11,986 bases of DNA. Origin: Pseudomonadota bacterium (lineage in GTDB: Bacteria > Pseudomonadota > Gammaproteobacteria > Xanthomonadales > Xanthomonadaceae). Below are positions 5,767-11,986 of the stretch, in pieces. The notes under the pieces were generated by a model. That model saw only the letters and a program-made list of their open reading frames with translations, did not search any database and was not told where the DNA came from. Numbering within the stretch: position 1 is the stretch's first letter; each line of letters starts with the position of its first letter. Position numbers and translations under genes: made by a program. The stretch lies in contig JAEXRB010000121.1 of NCBI GenBank assembly GCA_023438325.1, positions 1 through 11,986 of the forward strand. The letters are read 5' to 3'.

Positions 5767-6771
5767 TCAGGCTAGAAGTCGGGGTGCAAGCGCAGCACGG
5801 CGCATGACAAATTGGTTGGCGCGCTGTGCCGCCAGAATGAGGCTGGAGGCATCTGCTGCCCCGCGCCCGGCCAGTTCCAGTGCGGTGCCGTGATCCACGG
5901 CCACGCGCACGTAGGGCAGGCCGAGGGTGATGTTCACGGCATCCTCGAAGCCGGCGTGCTTGAGCACGGGCAGGCCCTGGTCGTGGTACATCGCCAGCAC
6001 GGCGTCGAAGCCGGCGAGCTTGCCGGGCAGGAAAGCAGTGTCGGCCGGCAACGGGCCGATCAGGTTCATGCCGCACGCGCGCAGGCGTTCGAGCGTCGGT
6101 GCGATGACGTCGATTTCCTCGTGTCCCAGGTGACCGGCCTCGCCGGCGTGCGGATTCAGGCCAAGAACTGCGATGCACGGTGCAGCAATGCCGAAGTCAG
6201 CCAGCAGGGCGGCGTGCAGGATTTCGATGGTTTCGACAAGCGAAGCCTGAGTGATGGCGTCGGGCACGGCACGCAATGGCAGGTGCGTGGTTGCCAGGGC
6301 CACACGCAGGCGCGCGGAGGCCAGCATCATCACCACCGCGCAGCGGGCTTGGTGCGCCAGTAGTTCGGTCGTGCCGGTGTAGGCGATGCCGGCATCGTTC
6401 AACACACCCTTGTGCACCGGGCCGGTGACGAGGCCGGCGAGGTGGCCGCTTCCGGCCAATCGTGCGGCTTCCAGCAGGCTTTCGTGCACGTATGCGGCAT
6501 TGCGAGGGTCGAGTGTGCCGAAGCGACTGGGCACGGCGCGCCGGCGATGTTGCAGGCGCAATTGGCCGGGTGCGGCATGGGGGGAATCGGCTGGCAGCAG
6601 TTCGAGTGGCAGGTCGATGGCGTGCGCGGCTTCGAGCAGCAGTTCGCCATCGCAGATGGCCAGCAAGGCGCTGGCGTGCTGCGTCTGGGCCAGACGCACG
6701 CAAAGTTCCGGCCCGCTGCCAGCCGGTTCGCCGGGAATCAGGCCGAGCAATGCGGGCGAGGAACCGGTCAT
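5767..6771 (-). CDS. pdxA: 4-hydroxythreonine-4-phosphate dehydrogenase
   Basis: PdxA oxidises 4-phosphohydroxy-L-threonine with NAD(P)+; the product decarboxylates to 3-amino-1-hydroxyacetone phosphate, which PdxJ uses for pyridoxine phosphate in the DXP-dependent vitamin B6 pathway. This 334-residue protein has GEPAGSGPE (14-22), VTGPVHKGV (115-123), TTHLPLR (161-167), LGLNPHAGE (203-211), MYHDQGLPVLK (261-271) and VDHGTALELAGRG near the C-terminus. The three metal-binding histidines of E. coli PdxA match H163, H208 and H263. The motif TGHTE, whose His136 contacts substrate phosphate in E. coli, reads TGTTE (132-136) here; I recall the same change in Xanthomonas PdxA. The ATG at 6769-6771 lies 39 bases after the surA stop, behind a hairpin, with only a weak ribosome site. 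rsmA starts 4 bases after its stop. Confidence 0.97.
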   Translation of the reverse strand: MTGSSPALLGLIPGEPAGSGPELCVRLAQTQHASALLAICDGELLLEAAHAIDLPLELLPADSPHAAPGQLRLQHRRRAVPSRFGTLDPRNAAYVHESLLEAARLAGSGHLAGLVTGPVHKGVLNDAGIAYTGTTELLAHQARCAVVMMLASARLRVALATTHLPLRAVPDAITQASLVETIEILHAALLADFGIAAPCIAVLGLNPHAGEAGHLGHEEIDVIAPTLERLRACGMNLIGPLPADTAFLPGKLAGFDAVLAMYHDQGLPVLKHAGFEDAVNITLGLPYVRVAVDHGTALELAGRGAADASSLILAAQRANQFVMRRAALAPRLLA

Positions 6772-6783
6772 GTCATCAAGATG

Positions 6784-6805
6784 CAGGCCACGGCGCGGTG
6801 GCCTG
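6784..6805 (-). promoter_or_regulatory. Intercistronic hairpin between surA and pdxA
   Basis: CAGGCCAC (6784-6791), a 6-base loop GGCGCG, and GTGGCCTG (6798-6805), given as + strand, form a perfect 8-bp GC-rich stem filling most of the 39-base surA-pdxA gap. On the transcribed - strand it is followed by CATCTTGATGACATG, which has no U-run, so it is unlikely to terminate transcription. It may protect the 3' end of the lptD-surA part of the message or reduce pdxA translation. Confidence 0.55.
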
Positions 6806-6810
6806 GCGAA

Positions 6811-8109
6811 TCAGGAGCTGCTGCCGAGGCGTTCGTCCACGTAGGACTCGTCACGCAACTGGCGCAGGAAACGATCGAACTCCTCGTCGGCCTTGCGTCG
6901 CACGATGGTTTCGCGCATGCGGTTGCGCTGGGCTTCCTGGGTGATGTCCTGTTCACGGCTTTCGATTCGCTGGATCAGGTGCCAGCCGACATCGCTCTGG
7001 AAGGGTTCGGAAACCTGTCCGTCCGCCAATCCGGTGAGTACGTTGGCCACCGCCGGGCCCCAGGCGTTGAGCGGAAACCAGCCCATGTCGCCGCCCTGAG
7101 AGCGGGTGATCTGGTCGTCCGAGGCTTCGCGTGCGACAGCGGCGAACTCCTCGCCCCCCTGAATGCGGGCAAGCAGGGCGTCGATCTTGCTGCGTGCCTG
7201 TTCACGCGTGACCAGGTCGGTGGCGCGGACCATGATGCTGCGGGCGCGATATTCGGTGAGTGTTTCCACGCCTTGTTCGCGTGTATCGATGAGGTGGATC
7301 AGGCTGAAACCGCTGGGGCCGCGCAGCGGTTGCGAGATGTCGCCCTTCTGCATCGACGACAGTACGTTGGTGAACAGCGGCGGGATTTCGTCTGCTTCAC
7401 GCCAGCCCATGTCGCCGCCTTCCAGTGCGGTCTGGTGATCTGAGTAACGCATCGCAGCGGCGGCAAAGTCCATTTCTCCGCGTGTGATCAGGCTTCGGAT
7501 GCCTTCGATCTTGGTGCGTGCAGTTTCGATTTGCTCGGGCGAGGCGCCGTCCGGCATGGACACGAGCAGGTAACCCAGGTGGATCTGGTTCTGGTCGCCG
7601 CGTGCGGCAAGGGCATTGTCGATTTCGCTTTCGCTGACGGTGACGCGGCTCTGCACGAAGTTCTGCTGCAGGCGCGAGACGATGAGCTCGTCGCGGAGCT
7701 GCTGGCGGAAGTCCTGATAATTCATGCCGTCGCGCGCGAGTTGTGCCCGCATCTGGTCGGGCGTGACGCCCTGCTGCTGGGCGATGCGCGATACGGTCTG
7801 GTCCAGCTCGATGTCGCCCACGCGCAGCCCCATGTCCTCGGCGCGCTGAAGTTGCAGGCGCATCATCACCAGACGTTCGAGCACCTGCTTTTCCAGCACG
7901 TTGGGTGGTGGCAATTGGTCGGTGCGGTCGGCCAGGCGCAGGCGGATGTTGTGCACGGCCTGGTCCAGCTCCGAGCGCAGGATCACGTCTTCTTCGACCA
8001 CCGCCACGATGCTGTCGATCGGCGTGGTGTGCAAGGCCTGGGCCAGGGTGATGGGCGATGCGCCCAGAAGCAGGGCAAGGGCGATGAGGCGTGCGGGGAG
8101 TCGGATCAT
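6811..8109 (-). CDS. surA: Periplasmic chaperone / peptidyl-prolyl isomerase SurA
   Basis: SurA escorts unfolded outer-membrane proteins, including LptD, across the periplasm to the BAM complex. The 432-residue precursor starts with a Sec signal peptide (MIRLPARLIALALLLGASPITLAQA, read as basic n-region, Leu/Ala core, cleavage likely after A25). The mature N-terminal chaperone domain begins IDSIVAVVEEDVILRSEL and runs to about residue 170. Two parvulin-type isomerase domains follow: about 174-278, with SDHQTALEGGDMGW and a closing GFSLIHLID, and about 285-385, with ASDDQITRSQGGDMGWF and GWHLIQRIE. A short C-terminal helix closes the protein (EEFDRFLRQLRDESYVDERL). Length agrees with E. coli SurA (428). 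No clear Shine-Dalgarno is seen before its ATG. It lies 153 bases downstream of lptD on the same strand, its normal genetic partner. Confidence 0.97.
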   Translation of the reverse strand: MIRLPARLIALALLLGASPITLAQALHTTPIDSIVAVVEEDVILRSELDQAVHNIRLRLADRTDQLPPPNVLEKQVLERLVMMRLQLQRAEDMGLRVGDIELDQTVSRIAQQQGVTPDQMRAQLARDGMNYQDFRQQLRDELIVSRLQQNFVQSRVTVSESEIDNALAARGDQNQIHLGYLLVSMPDGASPEQIETARTKIEGIRSLITRGEMDFAAAAMRYSDHQTALEGGDMGWREADEIPPLFTNVLSSMQKGDISQPLRGPSGFSLIHLIDTREQGVETLTEYRARSIMVRATDLVTREQARSKIDALLARIQGGEEFAAVAREASDDQITRSQGGDMGWFPLNAWGPAVANVLTGLADGQVSEPFQSDVGWHLIQRIESREQDITQEAQRNRMRETIVRRKADEEFDRFLRQLRDESYVDERLGSSS

Positions 8110-8205
8110 GGCGTCGGGAAATGTGGCGGAACTGCGAACGGAAGGTTCGGCGGGAGCGGTGCGAGAGGCTCTGGAGAGGGCCAGTCCAAGTTCTTCGGCC
8201 TGCCG

Positions 8206-8221
8206 GCCTGCTTTTGCAGGC
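8206..8221 (-). repeat. Short hairpin in the lptD-surA intergenic gap
   Basis: GCCTGC (8206-8211), TTTT, GCAGGC (8216-8221) form a perfect 6-bp stem with a four-base loop (AAAA on the transcribed - strand). It sits in the 153-base gap 8110-8262 between lptD and surA. An overlapping GGCCTGCCGGCC (8197-8208) could form alternative pairings. No U-run follows on the - strand. Nothing else in this gap, including any small gene, could be supported. Confidence 0.4.
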
Positions 8222-8262
8222 GCGTTGATTTCGGCAGGGGCGGACTTGCTCGCAGTCGCTTG

Positions 8263-10521
8263 TTAAGGCGTGTAGCCGAGAATAGCACGCTCGACCAGTT
8301 CGCCGGACTTGCGGCCAAGCGTGGACAGGCCTTTCAGTTCAAGTTCGATGTAAAGGCTGGTGTTGCGTTCGCTCTCCACATTGCGCACGTAGCGTCGCGC
8401 CAGAATGCGTGTGGCCAGGCAGCAGTTTTCCCATTCCACGCCGGCAAAGGCTTCCAGCGTGCTGTCGTCCAGCAGGGAATAGTTCCAGCGGCCGACGAGG
8501 CGCCATTGTTCGTTCAGCGGGATCAGGGCGGAAGCATCGAACTGCTCCAGCGTCACTCGATCGGCGCTGCCGGTGTGGCCGTCACGGCGGAAGCGGTAAG
8601 CGAAATTGACGACGCCGGCATCGCTCCAGCGGTATTGGGCGCGCAGGGTGGAAAGGTCGGAAACCTCGCGATGCGGATCCCATTGCTGGCTCAGGCCCAC
8701 GCTCCAGCGATCGTCCAGCATGAGCTCGGCATCGGCGACATAGGCCGAACCGGAGCGGTCCACTGCCGCAACCCCCGGCATCTGCACGCGCTGCTCCCGG
8801 AAATAACGGATCTGCCCGAGGCTGGCCGAAAGCCGTTCTCGCCCGCTGTCTTCCTCGAACAGGCGGGTGGTCATCGCCACCGTGGCCTGATTGGCGTCGG
8901 ATTGGCGATCGGCGCCGGCAAAGCGGTTGGAGCGGAACAACTGGCCCCAGCTGAAACCCAGTTCCTGCGAGTCGAATATCGGCAGGTCGCTCTGGTCGCG
9001 GTAAGGCACGTTCAGGTAGTGGATGCGTGGTTCCAGCGTCTGGAGCAGCGGGGTATCGAACCCGTTCACCGGGCGCTCGAACACCAGCCCGCCATCCACG
9101 CTCAAGATGGGCGTGGTGCGTGAGGGCGAGGCATCCGCGTAGTCGGTGCGGTATTGGCTGTCGAGTTGATACTGGGTATGGCGCACGCCCAGCTCCGAAC
9201 GCAGGAAGCCTGCGGCGCGTTCGTAACGCCAGGCCAGATACGGGTGCAGATCCACGCGTGTTGCGCCGGGCCGCTGGCTGTGTTCGAACACCACGCCTTC
9301 GCTGCGCAGGCCGGTGGCAAGGCTTCCGGCAATCGGCATTTCCCAGGTGAACAGGGCGCGCGGCAGGCGGCGGAAGGGTTCGGCGCTGTCGGGAATGTAC
9401 GGGTCGGCGATGGTCCACTCCTGCACCGCCACGCTCGCGTTCCAGTATCTGCCCCGACCCAGCAGGGTGGCATGGCTTTCCAGCAGGCTGGTGGCTGCCA
9501 TCGAGAGCGAATCGCCGAAATCTTCGAAATAGCGGTCGTCGGAGATGTGGTTGAGGTTGGAGACGAACTGCCATGTCTGGCTGAGCTGGCCGCGATGCTC
9601 CCAGGTGAAAGTGCCGCGATCTGATCCGGTTTGGTCGTCGTTGGGCAGCCAGGCCCCGTAGAGCTCGCCGCTGTGGTTTTCGGTGAGGTAGCGGAATTGC
9701 GCGCCCAGCATCGCGCCGCGCTTGGTCATCAGGCGCGGGATCAGGGTGGCGTCGTAGTTGGGGGCCAGATTCAGGTAGTACGGTGCGGCGACATCGACGC
9801 CACGCGAGCGCGAGACACCGAGCGAGGGGAACAAGAAGCCGCTTTTGCGACGGTCATCGATGGGGAAGCTCGCCACCGGCAGATACAGCAGGGGCACGCC
9901 GCCCAGGCGCAGCGTAGCGTGGCGTGCGGTGGCGGTGCCTTCGGCTTGGTCGATGTCCAATTGCTCGGCTCGGATCATCCACTGCCGATTGCCTGGGTCG
10001 CAGGTGGTGTAGAACACGCCGTCGAGCTGGCTCGAATCACCTTCGTTGATGGCATGCAGTGCCTCTCCGTTGCCGCGCATGCGCAGCAATTGGTAACGCA
10101 GCGAGTGGAGTTCGGCGCGGTCCTTTTCCAGCTCGCCGTGGGCGCGCTCGGCTTCCATCAGCATGCCGCTGTCCTGATACTGCACGCCGCCCTCGGCGCT
10201 CCAGGCCTCGCGCTCGGGGTCGTAGCGCATCAGTGCCGCTGCCACGCGCTGGTCGGCACGCAGGATTTCCACGTCGCCGCTGAGCACGTAGTCGCGCTGG
10301 TCGTGGATGTCGAAGCTTTCCGCATGCAGCGCGGTTTCGGCGTTTTCACGATCGCTGGCAAGGCCCAGGTTCGGGCGATAGAACTCGTACAGCGCGTTGG
10401 GGCGACACAAGACCCATTCGGCGGGATCGTATTCGGTGCGCGAGGCAGCGCCAGCCTGCGGCGCGGCGAAGCCGGCGAACAGCGCGGCGGCAAGCGAGAG
10501 GGCGATTCGGGTGCGGGGCAC
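8263..10521 (-). CDS. lptD: LPS-assembly outer-membrane protein LptD
   Basis: LptD is the outer-membrane beta-barrel that, plugged by LptE, inserts lipopolysaccharide into the outer leaflet. From the chosen GTG start the protein is 752 residues: a clear signal peptide (MPRTRIALSLAAALFAG, cleavage near A25), an N-terminal OstA/LptA-like jellyroll (about 65-165, YVLSGDVEI), then the LptD barrel domain. The four disulfide cysteines of E. coli LptD are matched by C39 (WVLCRPN), C174 (VFYTTCDPGNRQW) and the adjacent pair C700-C701 (WENCCLATR). The barrel-entry motif LPVASFPIDDRRKSGFLFPS is typical. The frame stays open to an ATG at 10665, but those 48 extra residues would bury the signal peptide and overlap the suf promoter, so GTG 10519-10521 (GGA 9 bases upstream) is preferred; TTG at 10537-10539 is another option. 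The stop is TAA at 8263-8265. It is first in the surA-pdxA-rsmA-apaGH operon. Confidence 0.95.
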   Translation of the reverse strand: MPRTRIALSLAAALFAGFAAPQAGAASRTEYDPAEWVLCRPNALYEFYRPNLGLASDRENAETALHAESFDIHDQRDYVLSGDVEILRADQRVAAALMRYDPEREAWSAEGGVQYQDSGMLMEAERAHGELEKDRAELHSLRYQLLRMRGNGEALHAINEGDSSQLDGVFYTTCDPGNRQWMIRAEQLDIDQAEGTATARHATLRLGGVPLLYLPVASFPIDDRRKSGFLFPSLGVSRSRGVDVAAPYYLNLAPNYDATLIPRLMTKRGAMLGAQFRYLTENHSGELYGAWLPNDDQTGSDRGTFTWEHRGQLSQTWQFVSNLNHISDDRYFEDFGDSLSMAATSLLESHATLLGRGRYWNASVAVQEWTIADPYIPDSAEPFRRLPRALFTWEMPIAGSLATGLRSEGVVFEHSQRPGATRVDLHPYLAWRYERAAGFLRSELGVRHTQYQLDSQYRTDYADASPSRTTPILSVDGGLVFERPVNGFDTPLLQTLEPRIHYLNVPYRDQSDLPIFDSQELGFSWGQLFRSNRFAGADRQSDANQATVAMTTRLFEEDSGRERLSASLGQIRYFREQRVQMPGVAAVDRSGSAYVADAELMLDDRWSVGLSQQWDPHREVSDLSTLRAQYRWSDAGVVNFAYRFRRDGHTGSADRVTLEQFDASALIPLNEQWRLVGRWNYSLLDDSTLEAFAGVEWENCCLATRILARRYVRNVESERNTSLYIELELKGLSTLGRKSGELVERAILGYTP

Positions 10522-10624
10522 GAGGGAGCGTCCAGCCAAAACGGCTGCCAGCTTGCCTAAACCTTCGCGTGGCGGCAATGCGCAGCGCGTGCCAACGGAT
10601 ATTGAATGCGGTACGGGCTTCAGC

Positions 10625-10653
10625 TTGTTGCACTGCAACCGAAAGCGTACAAT
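10625..10653 (+). promoter_or_regulatory. Sigma70-like promoter of the sufR-sufB operon
   Basis: -35 TTGTTG (10625-10630) and -10 TACAAT (10648-10653) are separated by exactly 17 bases. The -10 box matches 5 of 6 consensus bases and the -35 box keeps TTG. Transcription would start near 10660, about 53 bases before the regulator ATG at 10713. The promoter lies in the divergent region with lptD (10522-10712). No convincing lptD promoter was found on the other strand. Confidence 0.6.
10627..10639 (+). promoter_or_regulatory. Perfect 13-bp palindrome overlapping the suf promoter
   Basis: GTTGCACTGCAAC is a perfect inverted repeat (GTTGCA, C, TGCAAC). It overlaps the -35 box and the first part of the spacer of the predicted suf promoter, the position expected of a repressor operator. 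The adjacent gene encodes an Rrf2-family regulator, so autoregulation is a natural inference. It does not match the E. coli IscR type 1 site as I know it. Confidence 0.5.
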
Positions 10654-10712
10654 TTTTGTCCTCATTTGATTCGGGCGAGATGCCCAGACACTTCGTTTCC
10701 GCTGGAGCCGCC

Positions 10713-11162
10713 ATGTTGCGCGTCACGCGCCTCACCGATTACGCCACCTTGCTGATGACCCTGCTGGCCGCCGCGCCCAGCACGGTGCACAGCGCGGCAG
10801 CGTTGGCCGAGCGCACGCATCTGGAACTGACCACGGTCAGCAAGGTGCTCAAGGCGCTGGCCCAGGCTGGCCTGGTGGAAGGCCTGCGCGGGGTGAACGG
10901 CGGCTATCGCGTGGCACGTGCACCTGTGGCGATCAGTTTGTTCGAGATCGTCGAGGCCATCGAAGGCCCGCTGGAAATGACCGAGTGCAGCGGCGACCAC
11001 TCGCGTTGCGAACATGAATCCCATTGCGGCGTCGCTCCGCATTGGCGGCAGGTCAACGACATCATCGCCGATACCCTGCGCGGCATGAGTCTGGCGCAGA
11101 TGCTCGATCCGCCTGTCGCACCGTCCGACCGCCGCCGCATCGACCTGCGACTGGCGACATGA
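10713..11162 (+). CDS. sufR: Rrf2-family SUF-system iron-sulfur regulator (SufR/IscR-like)
   Basis: This 149-residue Rrf2-family winged-helix regulator probably senses iron-sulfur status and controls the downstream suf genes. It starts MLRVTRLTDYATLLMTLLA, the family N-terminus. The recognition region HLELTTVSKVLKALAQAGLV (36-55) is followed by the wing GVNGGYRVAR (60-69) and the SLFEIVEAIEGP helix. Three cysteines, C92, C99 and C105 (CX6CX5C), fall where IscR holds its [2Fe-2S] cluster (C92, C98, C104), but the aligned position of the IscR His107 ligand is A108. H101, H104 and H110 are nearby. The ATG at 10713 has GGAG (10704-10707) 5 bases upstream; in-frame ATGs further up (10569, 10680) lack family support. 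It is the type of SUF regulator described for Xanthomonas-like bacteria. The gene symbol is functional shorthand. Confidence 0.93.
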   Translation: MLRVTRLTDYATLLMTLLAAAPSTVHSAAALAERTHLELTTVSKVLKALAQAGLVEGLRGVNGGYRVARAPVAISLFEIVEAIEGPLEMTECSGDHSRCEHESHCGVAPHWRQVNDIIADTLRGMSLAQMLDPPVAPSDRRRIDLRLAT

Positions 11163-11176
11163 ACCCCGAGGCAGCC

Positions 11177-11986
11177 ATGGCAACCGAACGACAAGACATC
11201 GAACAGGCACTCGCCCGCCGCTACGAGGCCGGCTTCGTCACTCAAATCGAATCCGACGCGCTGCCGCCGGGCCTGGATGAAGGCACCGTCCGTGCCATTT
11301 CCATGCGCAAGGAAGAGCCGGAGTGGATGACGCAGTGGCGGCTTGCGGCTTATCGCCACTGGCTGACGATGCCGGTGCCGTCCTGGGCCAAACTCAAGAT
11401 TGCACCCATCGACTTCCAGGCCATCAGCTACTTTTCCGCGCCCAAGGGGCCGAAGTACGCCTCGCTGGACGATGTGCCCAAGGAACTGCTGGATACCTAC
11501 GACAAGCTCGGCGTGCCGCTGCACGAACGCGCGCGACTGGCGGGCGTGGCGGTGGACGCGGTATTTGATTCGGTTTCGGTGGGCACCACCTTCCGCAAGG
11601 AACTGGCAGAAAAAGGCATCATCTTCTGCTCGATGAGCGAGGCCATTCGCGAACATCCCGAATTGGTCAAGCAATATCTGGGCTCGGTGGTGCCGGTGGG
11701 CGACAACTATTTTGCCGCACTCAATTCGGCGGTGTTCTCCGATGGCAGCTTCGTGTTCGTGCCGGCCGGGGTGCGCTGTCCGATGGAGCTGTCCACGTAC
11801 TTCCGCATCACCGCGCGTGACACAGGCCAGTTCGAGCGCACGCTCATCATCTGCGAGGAGCGTGCGCAGGTGTCGTATCTGGAAGGCTGCACCGCACCGA
11901 TGCGCGATGAAAACCAGCTGCACGCCGCAGTGGTGGAGCTGGTTGCGCTGGAAGATGCCAGCATCAAGTACAGCACGGTGCAGAAC
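11177..11986 (+). CDS. sufB: Fe-S cluster assembly scaffold SufB, N-terminal part (cut by window end)
   Basis: The first 270 codons of SufB are present and the frame is still open at the window edge; the family has about 480-495 residues. SufB works with SufC and SufD as the scaffold on which Fe-S clusters are built. Recognisable stretches are GFVTQIESDALPPGLDE, RAISMRKEEPEWMTQWRL, YFSAPKGPKY, VAVDAVFDSVSVGTTFRKEL, GIIFCSMSEAIREHPELVK, FVFVPAGVRCPMELSTYFRI and the terminal SIKYSTVQN. It lacks the cysteine-rich insert seen after YYSAP in E. coli SufB, as in many homologues. The ATG at 11177 has GAGG (11168-11171) 5 bases upstream and gives MATERQDIEQALARRYEAGF. An in-frame ATG at 11159 overlapping the regulator stop (ATGA) would add six residues. 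It is co-directional with, and 14 bases after, the regulator. Confidence 0.97.
   Translation, partial: MATERQDIEQALARRYEAGFVTQIESDALPPGLDEGTVRAISMRKEEPEWMTQWRLAAYRHWLTMPVPSWAKLKIAPIDFQAISYFSAPKGPKYASLDDVPKELLDTYDKLGVPLHERARLAGVAVDAVFDSVSVGTTFRKELAEKGIIFCSMSEAIREHPELVKQYLGSVVPVGDNYFAALNSAVFSDGSFVFVPAGVRCPMELSTYFRITARDTGQFERTLIICEERAQVSYLEGCTAPMRDENQLHAAVVELVALEDASIKYSTVQN

Noticed and set aside
4800..5807. 335-residue + strand frame over rsmA
   Set aside because: Antisense shadow of rsmA; composition skewed to His, Gln and Arg, and no motif.
6412..7443. 343-residue + strand frame over pdxA and surA
   Set aside because: Antisense shadow of two well-supported genes; no family features.
8188..8193. 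- strand GAACTT upstream of surA, resembling a sigmaE -35 core
   Set aside because: No matching -10 (TCTGA/TCAAA type) at 15-17 bases; the sequence there is GC-rich. Too weak to call, though surA/lptD are sigmaE targets in E. coli.
7531..9123. 530-residue open frame on the + strand across surA and the 3' part of lptD
   Set aside because: It spans two conserved genes on the other strand and their gap, shows no domain, and has the composition of an antisense shadow.
9631..10560. 309-residue + strand frame over the 5' part of lptD
   Set aside because: Antisense shadow of conserved lptD; no family features.
10522..10665. 48-residue N-terminal extension of LptD from the ATG at 10665
   Set aside because: It would place a textbook signal peptide internally and its codons overlap the suf promoter and palindrome. 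GTG at 10519-10521 gives a normal precursor.
10660..10712. - strand GGAAAC and TCAAA upstream of lptD as a sigmaE-like pair
   Set aside because: The two elements are about 24 bases apart, far beyond the usual spacing, and the -35 match is partial.
11159..11161. ATG overlapping the regulator stop as an alternative sufB start
   Set aside because: The ATG at 11177 has a well-spaced GAGG site and gives the family N-terminus; the upstream one adds six unremarkable residues.
10904..11923. 339-residue - strand frame over the regulator and sufB
   Set aside because: Covers two strongly conserved genes on the + strand; no domain seen.

Overview
This is an ordinary, gene-dense core-chromosome segment of a GC-rich Gammaproteobacterium, most likely of the order Lysobacterales (Xanthomonadales). 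Three signs point to that lineage: the Rrf2-type SUF regulator directly upstream of sufB, a Xanthomonas-like PdxA in which the usual TGHTE motif reads TGTTE, and a MerR-like gene overlapping the end of ihfA. The placement rests on remembered family sequences, not on a search, and no genus can be named. No mobile element, CRISPR array, phage gene or defence system is visible.

Positions 1-3361 (+ strand) hold the translation/nucleoid operon: the 3' end of pheS, pheT, ihfA and a MerR-family regulator. The last three genes overlap one another. A tRNA-Pro(GGG) gene follows (3450-3526) with its own extended -10 promoter, a hairpin at the predicted transcript 5' end, and a strong intrinsic terminator (3536-3571).

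Positions 3584-10521 (- strand) hold the conserved outer-membrane/cofactor/ribosome operon, transcribed lptD > surA > pdxA > rsmA(ksgA) > apaG > apaH, the same order as in E. coli. LptD inserts LPS into the outer membrane and SurA is the periplasmic chaperone that helps fold LptD and other porins. PdxA makes a vitamin B6 precursor, RsmA dimethylates 16S rRNA, and ApaH hydrolyses Ap4A and Np4 RNA caps. The operon runs convergently into the tRNA-Pro gene.

From 10625 to the right edge (+ strand), diverging from lptD, lies the start of the SUF iron-sulfur assembly operon: a sigma70-like promoter overlapped by a perfect 13-bp palindrome, an IscR/SufR-like Rrf2 regulator with three clustered cysteines, and the first 270 codons of sufB, cut by the window edge.

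All protein-coding genes look intact apart from the two cut by the window edges. The points most worth a second look are regulatory: the palindrome in the lptD/suf divergent region, the hairpins between pheS-pheT and surA-pdxA, and the hairpin in the tRNA leader. I found no previously undescribed system.
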